NCBI GenBank assembly: GCA_024280785.1
Contig: JAJRPK010000384.1
Span: 1-32,324 of the forward strand
Direction: 5' to 3'
From: Gammaproteobacteria bacterium
GTDB taxonomy: Bacteria; Pseudomonadota; Gammaproteobacteria; Pseudomonadales; UBA7434
Length of the DNA stretch: 32,324 nucleotides
Shown here piece by piece: positions 16,218 to 25,163 of this stretch; the first letter of the stretch is position 1, and the number at the start of each line of letters is the position of its first letter. The translations under genes and the position numbers were made by a program. The notes beneath the pieces were generated by a model that worked only from the letters and a program-made list of their open reading frames with translations, had not been told where the DNA came from and did not search any database.

Positions 16218-16781
16218 ATGATTAGACATTACTACATCAGCAATAATTTAGATGATTTAGAACAAGTCGAAGCCGAGCTCCAGCAAGGCGGCATCGAAAC
16301 TCCACAGATTCACGTCTTTAGTCAAAGCAGCGCTCAATCAGATGTCGAAGAGCGTAAGTTACACGAGGTCAGCTCATTCACTAAACGCGACATTGTCCGC
16401 TCCAGCATAATAGGTTTTGGTTTTGGATCGATTGCTGCCATCGCCATTTTGGTCTTAGCTCAAGTTATGGGCTGGTTCGAATCCGGCGCGGGGTGGACGC
16501 CGTTCATTTTCTTAGCCATTGTTCTGTTCGGCTTCTCGGCCTGGGAAGGAGGGCTACGGGGAATTCAAGAACCCAATCGTGAATTCGTGCAATTTCAAGA
16601 GGCCCTGGATAAAGGCCGCCACATTTTTTTTATCGACGTAAACTCTAACCAGGAAGGCATCTTACAAAAAGTGCTTGCTCGGCACCCTAATTTGGTGTTT
16701 GCAGGTGAAGGAGCATCCGCGCCAGCATGGCTTATTCTCGGCCAGACTCAATTACTAAAAATGGTTAAATCACTCCCCTAA
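16218..16781 (+). CDS. Conserved two-transmembrane protein of unknown function
   Basis: A 187-aa protein. The cytosolic N-terminus (MIRHYYISNNLDDLEQVE, about 1-60) looks like a small alpha/beta domain. Two hydrophobic helices follow (about 65-82 and 90-107), with the conserved segment SAWEGGLRGIQEPN, then a C-terminal domain (GRHIFFIDVNSNQEGIL). I recognise this as a conserved gammaproteobacterial family sometimes labelled 'NAD/FAD-utilizing enzyme' or 'magnesium transporter' without good evidence; I see no nucleotide-binding motif. The ATG at 16218 has GGGGAGAG four bases upstream, so the track's GTG start at 16185 is rejected. It is a lone gene with a palindrome in its leader, convergent with the mechanosensitive channel. 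Confidence 0.75.
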   Translation: MIRHYYISNNLDDLEQVEAELQQGGIETPQIHVFSQSSAQSDVEERKLHEVSSFTKRDIVRSSIIGFGFGSIAAIAILVLAQVMGWFESGAGWTPFIFLAIVLFGFSAWEGGLRGIQEPNREFVQFQEALDKGRHIFFIDVNSNQEGILQKVLARHPNLVFAGEGASAPAWLILGQTQLLKMVKSLP

Positions 16782-16980
16782 GCGTTCGATGCCACGCATT
16801 CATTGCTTGTAAGAAATCTTTTCATTGACTGACGATAAGGTTTGTTGCTTGCGATGTCGGCAGAAACAACTGCTCACGTTTCAATATATTAGCTTGTGCC
16901 TTTTAATTGTAGTGGGCTACGCTGGAGTTTGAACCGACTTAACATTAGTTTCAGAAATTTTGACCTTGCTCCGGCACAAA

Positions 16981-18069
16981 TTATTGCTTTGCTAATAATT
17001 CACTTTCAACCTTTTCGGCTGCTCGGCGTACGTACGCCAATCGATGCTCTAACACTTCAATTTTTTTATTAATTTCATCCTTATCTTCATCACCCTGCTC
17101 AGACTGCTTAAGTTTGGCTATTTTATCTTTTAGTAGCTGCTTTCTTTGTAATAGAATTTCCTTTTTTTCTGCCGTTTCTGCTTTATCAAAAACAAGCGAT
17201 TCGGGCGTCTCCACTGTTGATCGAGTCAACGGGTCATCGTTTGGCCGCTTGGCTGTCGAGTTAGATTTTGCTACCACTTTGTGATCGCCACTAAAAACGC
17301 GCTGATTCATAAAAGCTGGCGAAACAATTTCTATATTCGCAGAGTGCAGAGTCATGATGATATTTTTTCGCAGTACAGAACGCACCGTCAGCAACTGCTT
17401 TACTTCTTCTAAAAATCCTGCAATGCGATAAACAATACTAAAATCACCCAGAGTTTTTATGTAAACAAAAGGCGCGGTCAAGCCTGCTTCTTCTGCCGCC
17501 TTCAACAATAAATCTTCGATTTCGTCGACATCAATTCCGTAACCTAATGAGACTTCGGCCGATACTATTGTTCCCGATGATAGAACGACTGTCACAGGAT
17601 TTGAGACTAAATAAAGATTAGGGATGGTCGTTAAATCACGGTCTTCTGTCTGAATTTCCGTATGAAATAAAGCCCGTTCAGTAACCCGACCGAACTGATC
17701 ACCCACACGAATAAAATCTCCAGGGTGTATGTTATCGGAACCTCGCAGCATAAGCCCCGCTACGGCATTGGCGACAAAACTGGTTGAGGAAAACGCCATT
17801 ATCAGTGTGAGCAACAGGCCTAACAAGGTTAGTAGCTGTATGCGAAGCTCTTGATTGACGGGTAACACCAGTATTCCCGCAATAATATAAATCAACGTCA
17901 CGCCGGCGACAATAAGAGTGCGGTTTAGCTTATCTCTATTTGGGTTTCTATGACGCCGGAACCAACCGGACAACATCGTTAAAGAAAACACGCCAAAGAT
18001 AATGACAACAGCAAACTGCCATAACGGAAAAATATATTTCACTAGTAATTCTATGATGTTATTGTCCAT
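16981..18069 (-). CDS. MscS-family mechanosensitive channel with C-terminal coiled coil
   Basis: A 362-aa membrane protein. Two transmembrane helices (about 10-33 and 50-70) precede the pore-lining helix (LLTLIMAFSSTSFVANAVAGLML). The MscS beta domain follows (GDFIRVGDQFGRVTE; TIPNLYLVSNPV), then a cytoplasmic alpha/beta domain. The last 60 residues are a charged, heptad-like coiled coil (KKEILLQRKQLLKDKIAKLK; KIEVLEHRLAYVRRAAEKVE), not part of ordinary small MscS. The family releases solutes under hypo-osmotic shock; the coiled coil could mediate clustering or partner binding. The track start is a TTG at 18081; the ATG at 18069 with GGA eight bases upstream is preferred. Downstream of the nitrilase gene in the same direction, separated by a 21-bp tandem duplication. 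Confidence 0.85.
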   Translation of the reverse strand: MDNNIIELLVKYIFPLWQFAVVIIFGVFSLTMLSGWFRRHRNPNRDKLNRTLIVAGVTLIYIIAGILVLPVNQELRIQLLTLLGLLLTLIMAFSSTSFVANAVAGLMLRGSDNIHPGDFIRVGDQFGRVTERALFHTEIQTEDRDLTTIPNLYLVSNPVTVVLSSGTIVSAEVSLGYGIDVDEIEDLLLKAAEEAGLTAPFVYIKTLGDFSIVYRIAGFLEEVKQLLTVRSVLRKNIIMTLHSANIEIVSPAFMNQRVFSGDHKVVAKSNSTAKRPNDDPLTRSTVETPESLVFDKAETAEKKEILLQRKQLLKDKIAKLKQSEQGDEDKDEINKKIEVLEHRLAYVRRAAEKVESELLAKQ

Positions 18070-18101
18070 AGCTTTATCCAACTCAGAGTTCGTCTTACTT
18101 C

Positions 18102-18143
18102 ACTTTCGCGCTATTTAACTTAGCTTTCGTGTTATTTAACTTA
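18102..18143. repeat. 21-bp tandem duplication starting at the nitrilase stop codon
   Basis: Two 21-bp units, 18 of 21 positions identical, read on the minus strand as TAAGTTAAATA followed by variants. The first unit begins exactly at the TAA stop of the nitrilase-family gene. Confidence 0.8.
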
Positions 18144-19073
18144 ACGCTCTGGTATTTTTATCACCTGATGTAAATGGCAGGGAATACGATTTCTTGTTGT
18201 TTCGCAGTAGGCTAAATCAACGTCCGCCACTACGACCCCCTCGCCCGTTTTAATTTCATCCAAGATCTCACCCCATGGATTAACAATCATCGAATGACCG
18301 TAAGTCTCGCGCTTATCAGAATGTTCTCCCCCTTGATTGGCCGCAATAACGTAGCAAGAATTCTCTATGGCTCGCGCTTTGATAAGTGTACGCCAGTGAG
18401 CACGGCCAGTGAGTTTTGTGAACGCACTGGGGATGGCAATAATATCGACGCCTGCCTGAAACATCAGCCTAAACAGTTCTGGAAACCTTAAGTCGTAACA
18501 AATCGCCAAACCCAAACGCCCGAATGGAGTGTCGATTACGACCACACGATTTCCCGCTGAAAAGCTGTCGGACTCTCTATAATAGCGTTGGCCATCGTCA
18601 ACAATCGCATCGAACAAATGAATTTTGTCGTATTCGGCAACACGATCCCCTTTACTATTAAATACAACACACCGAGAAAACGGTTTGCTCTGGATCAATT
18701 TTCTATCTGTATGAAGCTTGGGAGTAATGGTATCGCCTTGGCTAAACGAGCTCTGCTCACGATAAGGAATCGAACCCGATACAATCCACACTTGATGATC
18801 TCGCGCCAAATCTGAAATAAATGCTAGTATTGATGAATTATCCGAACTTTGTAACGAAGAATTCACCGCTTTATTCGAACCCATGCAAGCAAACATCTCG
18901 GGAATAACCACAAGCCGAGCGCCCCTCAACACCGAACCTGAAATCAACACAGAAAGATGATCGAGGTTTTCCTGTATATCAGAGCTACTTACCATCTGAA
19001 TCGCGGCGACAGTATTAACCGACTGAATTTTTTTTTCAGCCGCTGTCGTCAAATACTTATCACCCAAACTCAC
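18141..19073 (-). CDS. Nitrilase-superfamily amidase (Nit1/Nit2-like)
   Basis: A 310-aa carbon-nitrogen hydrolase. The Glu-Lys-Cys triad is present: Glu59 (VIPEMF), Lys150 (YDKIHLFD) and Cys192 (AICYDLRFPELFR). HWRTLIKARAIENSCYV and GHSMIVNPWGE match the Nit branch. Its members include deaminated-glutathione amidase and omega-amidase; the YDKIHLFD plus CYDLRFPE pattern suits deaminated-glutathione repair, by inference. The gene starts at a GTG overlapping the yhdP stop (GTGA), so translation is coupled. From memory this yhdP-nitrilase pairing is common in Pseudomonas-type genomes, where tldD follows; here a mechanosensitive channel follows instead. Confidence 0.9.
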   Translation of the reverse strand: MSLGDKYLTTAAEKKIQSVNTVAAIQMVSSSDIQENLDHLSVLISGSVLRGARLVVIPEMFACMGSNKAVNSSLQSSDNSSILAFISDLARDHQVWIVSGSIPYREQSSFSQGDTITPKLHTDRKLIQSKPFSRCVVFNSKGDRVAEYDKIHLFDAIVDDGQRYYRESDSFSAGNRVVVIDTPFGRLGLAICYDLRFPELFRLMFQAGVDIIAIPSAFTKLTGRAHWRTLIKARAIENSCYVIAANQGGEHSDKRETYGHSMIVNPWGEILDEIKTGEGVVVADVDLAYCETTRNRIPCHLHQVIKIPER

Positions 19074-22000
19074 GGAGATTCAAGCTCATTAGATTCACCA
19101 ATGTCTTGAATGGGGGCAGTGTGGTCTCCACCCCCATCAGTTCCTGCATCAAACAAACGAGAAAACTTAGCCTCTGCATTATCTAACGGACCTTTAATCG
19201 TGTAGACGGCACTGGACAAACGGTCAAGTTCATTGCTAAACAGCTTGCTGGCAATAAAGACTCCAGCCGCAACGGGCAATCCTCCCGCTAGAGCCGCGAT
19301 CCACGGCAGATTTGATGCAACAGGTAGGGTCATAACTAGTTCAGCATCAATAGAGGCTTCGTCTAAATCAACATGTCCAGTCAACGAAAACTGACTGGAC
19401 GGCGATTTTATTTTAATAGGCACCTGATCAAAGTGGGCTAGTTCATCTTCGATCTGCAGAGTGCCGGTAACCGAGTCGAAACTTAGTCCATCTTTATACA
19501 AATCAGAAAAATCTAGCTGTAATCTGCGCAACAAGGTATCGAAGTTGACGAGACTCACAGCCTTCAACAAACCTTGAGCTGAATCCGACGCTTTCAAAAA
19601 TTGCCCCTTACTAAACGCAAACTCAAATTCACCACTAACCGTTTTAAGCGAAAAATTCTCAGGTCCACCACTCCAGTTTAGAGCTAATTCAAACTGAGTT
19701 TTTTTACTTTTGATCGGTGAATTAGCATCGGCAGAGGCAGCAAAGCTCTCGATAAAAGCGGCAATATTATTACTACTCATCGATATATCCAAAGAGCTGG
19801 CCACTTCCCCTTTGTTGCTCACCCCCCACAATAAACCGTCGTCGATAGTGGATCTTATGTCCATTGACGCATAACTAGCTATTACATTGTGGATCAAAGC
19901 AATATTATTAGTGGGCGTCAACAAAAAACTCCACTGGCCTACCGCCTTTTTTCCTATATACAACTGCTGTATGTCAATATCGAGCGGAACTAATTCAGAC
20001 GGCGACGGCAAGCTACTTGGCAAAAAGCTCGAACTTCCATCGAGTAAGCTAGGTTTATTTAAACGGAGGTAGACTAAGTCGAGCTTAAAGCGATCACGTT
20101 CGGCTAAATCATCCAATATAAGAGGCATTGAGTCCCAGACGCTATTCTCTTTAACCGTAGCATCATCGTTAGTGATCTTTCTAACCACACCCCCAACACC
20201 ACTTTTTACGTCAGCGACAACCCACGTTTTTGAGTCTTTTGCTGGCAAGGTAACAAGGCCTTTTACTTGATCACTCTCGATCGAAAACTGCCACCTATCC
20301 TCTACCCGCAAGGCTTCGACGACAGCGTTGGAAAAAGGCATATCAAACGCGTTCAAATCATCTAAACGCAAGCGGCGTATAATAATCTCAGTTTCTGTAC
20401 TTACCGCCACACCCGAATTTTGTAGCTCCATTTCAGCTCGTTCGTACTGATCCAATACTTCCAGCCATTCATCTAAATTAAAATGCTCCAAATGGCCACT
20501 AACCGCTAAACCTATTGTTTGTTTCTTGTATTGTGCGATGAGTTTTTCGTGAACCTTTTTTTGCCCCACTCCAACTTCGGCATTGTTATAAAATATATTT
20601 TTATCGGTATGCTCGGACAGCGCGCGTTGACCAACTAAAACTTTTCCTCCATAGAATTTAAATTGTTCGAATTCCAACTGGATTTTTGCTCTTTCGGCAA
20701 TCTCTACCAGCATAGGCTGGCGTACTGCAGCGATATCCCAATTCAGATTCAAGGCGGCGGCGGTATCTTTATGTTTTGAAAGTTCGCCAGGAAGCGCCAA
20801 CGTTATTCCTACTAAATCGCTGTTTACAGATAATAACGTTTGAGATCTGGTGTAATCAACACGTAGATCTATTTCGCTCTGCCCTTCGGCAAAAACAAAT
20901 AGAGGTTGATCTAGCCAACCATAGATATCTTTGGCCAAAACGCGCCCGTTGACATCAACTCTAAATGTGTCATCACCTTGCTTATTACTTTCGCCGGTAT
21001 AGTCCCCTAGCACTACTTCTACAGGCTCACCCCATATTTTTGCCGTTATTTTATTTGACACCAAGCCCGCTTTTGTTGTGAAACTAATAGGGCCATTAAC
21101 GTCTGTCACTTCGATATCCAAATTTTTCATATCGATTATTCCATCTTCGATCCAGCCACTAAAGTCAACACGAATATTATCAACATATTGTTCGTCCAAA
21201 GGAATGCTTAGACTCAAACGTCCGTCTTTTACCTTCCCCGCGCCGCGCCAAGTACCCATTAACTCACCTAACTGTTGCTGCAACGGCGAATGCTGTAACA
21301 CCGAGAAAACATCGTCCAAATTGCCACCTACATTTGCTTCCAGTTCAACTCTCGCATCGCGTTCAGCTGTATGCACCACAACGTTAGCATTCTTTATTGA
21401 TAAGCCAGATAGATCGCCAGTGATCACATTAACCTGTGTTTGGGAGCTTGATATTTCTACCAGGCCATCTATATCTGTTGCTTTAGGCCAATTTCGATCA
21501 AACCTAACTTCTGCCTCAGAGAGGTTAAAATACAACTGTATAGAACGTCTCTCTCCTTCATTTTTACGTAGGGAACCGTTATATATAAAGGCACCGTCAA
21601 TCACTTGTGCTTGCACTTCTGCGTCCGCCACCCACCGCTGTAAACCTTTATTAACTGTAAAGGGGATCAGGTGAAGCAAGCTAGATCCCACGGCATTTTT
21701 TACCCCGATATTTAGCTCCATATGACCTGCTTCGGAACCTTTTCCTCGACCTACGTCGACAAAAAAACTCCCGCCGATAGAACCTGCCACCGCACTCGAA
21801 GCTACAAGCTTATCCGACGTACCATCATCATCGATAACAGTGCTGCTACCGCCGTCACTTTCATTTTTATTTTTATTTTCTACCAATTTTTCCTGTAACT
21901 TAATATCTTTTCCATTAATTATGATTCGCTTTCCTATCGACCAATCAACTAAGCCCTCTGCTTTATCAAAAACCAAAGGATCTTTATATATCTGAGGGAA

Positions 22001-23368
22001 AGAAATAGAAAATCCGTCATCTACTGACAGCGCTATCAATCCTCTCGAGGCATTCGCGTGAATATATCCATCTATCCCCGTACCGCCCGGTATATTCCCC
22101 CAAGGCCTAACACTAACGTTTTCTAATAGTGCCTCTAAACTAAACTCGGTAATTCGCTTACCGCTTGGAATAGAAACATGCAACTGCTTCACCATACCGC
22201 CAGGCATTAATGTTTCAAGCACTTTCAATGGCGGTCCAGACAGCACCCCACTGTCTGCCAGAATCTCGCTCAACTGCCCAATATTAACAACCGGTGTCCG
22301 AATAATAATATTGGAAATTTTCGCCTCTGTTTGCGCCAAAGAAATATGAGCCAAAGGCATATGTAACGGCTGTTTGCGCCACGTCGCCCCTAACTCTTGC
22401 CACCATAAGTCAACGCCTCCCGAGTCCATCTCCTCGACTCCAAGACGAACTGAGATTTCTTCTATTTGCCAATTGAACGAACCAGCACGGGAAATTGACC
22501 CTCCGTCGACAATAGCGGTTGCCTGCCATTTACGATCTGGTTTTTTAGTAGCCCAGAATTCACCCGACCAGTCATTGATTACCCATTGGTCAGCAAATAA
22601 TTCTAACCACGGAGTCAAGCTAAAATGATCAGCTTTCACATATGCATTGATATTTGCCTGTTTAGAAAACGGTGCATTTTCAGTCTCTACTAACAGCTTA
22701 AAGCTACCGTAATCTTGGCTTGTTTGAGAAAAAGTAAATCGACGGAAACTGTCGTATCTTTCGCTGTGCATTTGCATCGCGGGAAGTTGAATATCAACCA
22801 TCTTGTCGCCATCAACTGCCCATTGGAGATTAATATTGTCAATCGCCAACCGACGAATATGAGAAAGAAAACCTTGTAAGGCGATACTCTGACCGGACCC
22901 GGAAAGACTCATTCCCTGAATTTTCCAATGTTTATCTACCGTTTTCTCTAAAGCAACCGAAAGATTTTTTCCTTGGATGTCCGTTAGCCGAAACTCGCGA
23001 GAAAATAAAGAGGCCAGCACATCCAACCGAAGTTCTCCTTCGGATAATGAAAATACAATTTTATTATTTGTCAGGTCTAGCGCATCGCTCGCATTAAGAG
23101 GCGGCGACTGAGTAATTGCTAATCTGGCTTCTAGCTTGCCAACCCTAAGCACAGGATTTAATTTATTCCATTCGCCACTAAGCCCTTCTATCGTCCACGC
23201 CAAGCCCGTTCTTTCTTCTAACGAAGAAACTAATGTCGGCACAAGGGACTCAATATAAGGTAACAAAAAACGACCGACGCTAAAATATAGTGCCAGTAAA
23301 ATGTATATCGCAGCTACGGTTATTAGTAGGCTTCTCAAGCAACGATCAAACAACTTTAGTACGCTCAC
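19070..23368 (-). CDS. yhdP: YhdP, AsmA-like inter-membrane phospholipid transport protein
   Basis: A very large protein of 1432 aa (E. coli 1266) with one N-terminal transmembrane helix (about 12-34, LLITVAAIYILLALYFSVG), then a long beta-rich DUF3971/AsmA-type body and a C-terminal AsmA-like region (SLTGHVDLDEASIDAELVMTLPVASNLPWIA). With TamB and YdbH, YhdP is thought to form a hydrophobic bridge moving phospholipids from inner to outer membrane. A low-complexity Asn/Asp/Ser insert (about 495-520, KNKNESDGGSSTVIDDDG) and a Ser-rich stretch near 1150 probably form loops. It starts with GTG behind TAGG and follows rng after 28 bp; its end overlaps the nitrilase start. It is thus in the rng-yhdP-nit operon. 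Confidence 0.93.
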   Translation of the reverse strand: MSVLKLFDRCLRSLLITVAAIYILLALYFSVGRFLLPYIESLVPTLVSSLEERTGLAWTIEGLSGEWNKLNPVLRVGKLEARLAITQSPPLNASDALDLTNNKIVFSLSEGELRLDVLASLFSREFRLTDIQGKNLSVALEKTVDKHWKIQGMSLSGSGQSIALQGFLSHIRRLAIDNINLQWAVDGDKMVDIQLPAMQMHSERYDSFRRFTFSQTSQDYGSFKLLVETENAPFSKQANINAYVKADHFSLTPWLELFADQWVINDWSGEFWATKKPDRKWQATAIVDGGSISRAGSFNWQIEEISVRLGVEEMDSGGVDLWWQELGATWRKQPLHMPLAHISLAQTEAKISNIIIRTPVVNIGQLSEILADSGVLSGPPLKVLETLMPGGMVKQLHVSIPSGKRITEFSLEALLENVSVRPWGNIPGGTGIDGYIHANASRGLIALSVDDGFSISFPQIYKDPLVFDKAEGLVDWSIGKRIIINGKDIKLQEKLVENKNKNESDGGSSTVIDDDGTSDKLVASSAVAGSIGGSFFVDVGRGKGSEAGHMELNIGVKNAVGSSLLHLIPFTVNKGLQRWVADAEVQAQVIDGAFIYNGSLRKNEGERRSIQLYFNLSEAEVRFDRNWPKATDIDGLVEISSSQTQVNVITGDLSGLSIKNANVVVHTAERDARVELEANVGGNLDDVFSVLQHSPLQQQLGELMGTWRGAGKVKDGRLSLSIPLDEQYVDNIRVDFSGWIEDGIIDMKNLDIEVTDVNGPISFTTKAGLVSNKITAKIWGEPVEVVLGDYTGESNKQGDDTFRVDVNGRVLAKDIYGWLDQPLFVFAEGQSEIDLRVDYTRSQTLLSVNSDLVGITLALPGELSKHKDTAAALNLNWDIAAVRQPMLVEIAERAKIQLEFEQFKFYGGKVLVGQRALSEHTDKNIFYNNAEVGVGQKKVHEKLIAQYKKQTIGLAVSGHLEHFNLDEWLEVLDQYERAEMELQNSGVAVSTETEIIIRRLRLDDLNAFDMPFSNAVVEALRVEDRWQFSIESDQVKGLVTLPAKDSKTWVVADVKSGVGGVVRKITNDDATVKENSVWDSMPLILDDLAERDRFKLDLVYLRLNKPSLLDGSSSFLPSSLPSPSELVPLDIDIQQLYIGKKAVGQWSFLLTPTNNIALIHNVIASYASMDIRSTIDDGLLWGVSNKGEVASSLDISMSSNNIAAFIESFAASADANSPIKSKKTQFELALNWSGGPENFSLKTVSGEFEFAFSKGQFLKASDSAQGLLKAVSLVNFDTLLRRLQLDFSDLYKDGLSFDSVTGTLQIEDELAHFDQVPIKIKSPSSQFSLTGHVDLDEASIDAELVMTLPVASNLPWIAALAGGLPVAAGVFIASKLFSNELDRLSSAVYTIKGPLDNAEAKFSRLFDAGTDGGGDHTAPIQDIGESNELESP

Positions 23369-23396
23369 TTCAACCTAACCGTACTCAAGAAATATT

Positions 23397-24917
23397 TTAT
23401 AAAAGCACAACATCATATTGTTCCTGTGTATAAACAGGCTCCACTTGAAAATGTATCGACTTAGCTAAGGCTGACTGTAAATTACTGATTGCTTCGGAAT
23501 CCTCGTCTAATAATCGGTCTACCACAGATTGAGATGCAAGGACTAACAATCTATCGTTATCGTAAGCACGAGCCTCGCGAACGATTTCTCGAAAAATATC
23601 CGAGCAAACAGTCTCCGCTGAGCGCAACGAGCCTCGAGCGGAACAAGCAACACAGGTTTCACACAAAACGTGCTCAAGACTTTCTCGCGTACGCTTGCGA
23701 GTCATTTCAATTAACCCCAGCCCTGAAAATTCACCGATGTATGTTTTGGTCTTATCCTTTTCAACCTCTTTGCTCAATATACGTAATACCTGCCGGCGAT
23801 GATCTTCATTATTCATATCGATAAAGTCAACGATGATGATACCACCCAAATTCCGTAACCGTATTTGACGTGCTAGCGTTGTGGCTGCTTCTAAATTTGT
23901 TTTGAATATTGTTTCATCTTGGTTGCGCTTGCCAACGTAAGCACCCGTGTTTACGTCTATCGTAGTCATTGCCTCAGTTTGATCAATAATCAAGTAACCT
24001 CCCGATTTGAGCTGAACCTTTCTATTCAGTGCCTTATTGATTTCTTCTTCGACACCAAATAAATCAAATATTGGACGATCTGATGAGTAATACTCTAACT
24101 TATCAGTGATTTCCGGAACAAATTCTTGCGTGAAACTCACCATGCGCTCATAAACATCGGAACTATCAATACGGATTTTCTCCAATTCCGGGTAGACTAA
24201 ATCACGGACAGTTCTTTCACATAGTTGTAAATCGGTATAGATCAAGCTAGGGGCGACCTGTTGGACCATTTTTCTTTCGAGCGCCCGCCATAATCTTTTA
24301 AGATATCGAATGTCAGCAATGAAATCTTGCTCTCCTATCGACTCGGCAGCAGTACGAATAATGTAACCACCTGAAGTCGCTTGTGCGTTTACTTTATCCG
24401 CTTTCCTCTCATTTTCAGTAACTTCTCTCTCTAGTTCCACCACCGATAATGCATTATCCAACCATTCTTTCAGTTGGTTTCTCCGCTCCGCATCGTCAAT
24501 TAAATTAGACACCCCTGTTTTGTTAGAAAATAAGGTATAAACTAAATTCCTTGAAGCGATTGAAAGATAACTGCCGATTCGTGCACCTTTAGTTCCCAGT
24601 GGATCCTTGATAACTTGCACAAGAATACTCTGCCCTTCATGAACTAATTGCCGAATATCTAAATCGGATTTATTTCCACCAATCTTATCGAAAGAAAAAA
24701 TATCCCGTACATGCATAAAACCCGATTTTTCTAGCCCAATATCGACAAATGCCGCTTGCATTCCGGGCAATACCCGAACCACTTTGCCATAATATATATT
24801 GCCGACAATACCTCTATTTCTCTCACGCTCTATGAAAACCTCACGTAACACGCCGTTTTCAACCAGTGCCACCCGAGACTCCATCGGTGTCACATTCATT
24901 AAAATCTCTTCACTCAT
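23397..24917 (-). CDS. rng: Ribonuclease G
   Basis: A 506-aa RNase E/G-family endoribonuclease (E. coli RNase G 489). The S1 RNA-binding domain spans about 37-105 (GNIYYGKVVRVLPGMQAAFVDIG). The catalytic magnesium-binding aspartates are Asp321 (TIDVNTG) and Asp364 (IIVDFIDM). The zinc-link cysteines are in CETCVAC. It processes 16S rRNA 5' ends and degrades mRNA. There is no long RNase E-type scaffold tail, so this is RNase G. The track start at 24971 adds 18 residues not in the family; the ATG at 24917 (MSEEILMNVTP) aligns with the E. coli start, with AAAGG rather far upstream. It follows mreD after a 246-bp spacer that contains a stem-loop and no maf gene. Confidence 0.95.
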   Translation of the reverse strand: MSEEILMNVTPMESRVALVENGVLREVFIERERNRGIVGNIYYGKVVRVLPGMQAAFVDIGLEKSGFMHVRDIFSFDKIGGNKSDLDIRQLVHEGQSILVQVIKDPLGTKGARIGSYLSIASRNLVYTLFSNKTGVSNLIDDAERRNQLKEWLDNALSVVELEREVTENERKADKVNAQATSGGYIIRTAAESIGEQDFIADIRYLKRLWRALERKMVQQVAPSLIYTDLQLCERTVRDLVYPELEKIRIDSSDVYERMVSFTQEFVPEITDKLEYYSSDRPIFDLFGVEEEINKALNRKVQLKSGGYLIIDQTEAMTTIDVNTGAYVGKRNQDETIFKTNLEAATTLARQIRLRNLGGIIIVDFIDMNNEDHRRQVLRILSKEVEKDKTKTYIGEFSGLGLIEMTRKRTRESLEHVLCETCVACSARGSLRSAETVCSDIFREIVREARAYDNDRLLVLASQSVVDRLLDEDSEAISNLQSALAKSIHFQVEPVYTQEQYDVVLL

Positions 24918-25091
24918 GTCGGTCAAACACCTTTCCATTGAGCGCTTTAAATCACCCTGAAGAAAACTCACAATGGTAATTTATTAACGGAGCTTATCGT
25001 TAGTGACACTTAAAAGTTACAACTGCGTATAAGCTAATGCTTTTCGTTAGGCAGAGCGGCAAAAAAATCTTTTGTCTATATCATCCCAATC

Positions 25092-25119
25092 CAAAGTGAA
25101 TTCTGTTTGATTCACTTTG
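25092..25119. terminator. Perfect 10-bp stem-loop between mreD and rng
   Basis: CAAAGTGAAT and ATTCACTTTG flank an 8-base loop. On the minus strand a run of seven T lies about 22 bp further on (25063-25070), too far for a textbook terminator. It may be a weak terminator or an RNA processing site separating mreBCD from rng-yhdP. Confidence 0.5.
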
Positions 25120-25163
25120 AAGCCTTTAACGATGAAGCATGAGAAATGTTATCGATGGAAGGA

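Noticed and set aside
21078-21674. 198-aa plus-strand ORF inside yhdP
   Set aside because: Antisense shadow of a long, well-supported gene; no protein-like features.
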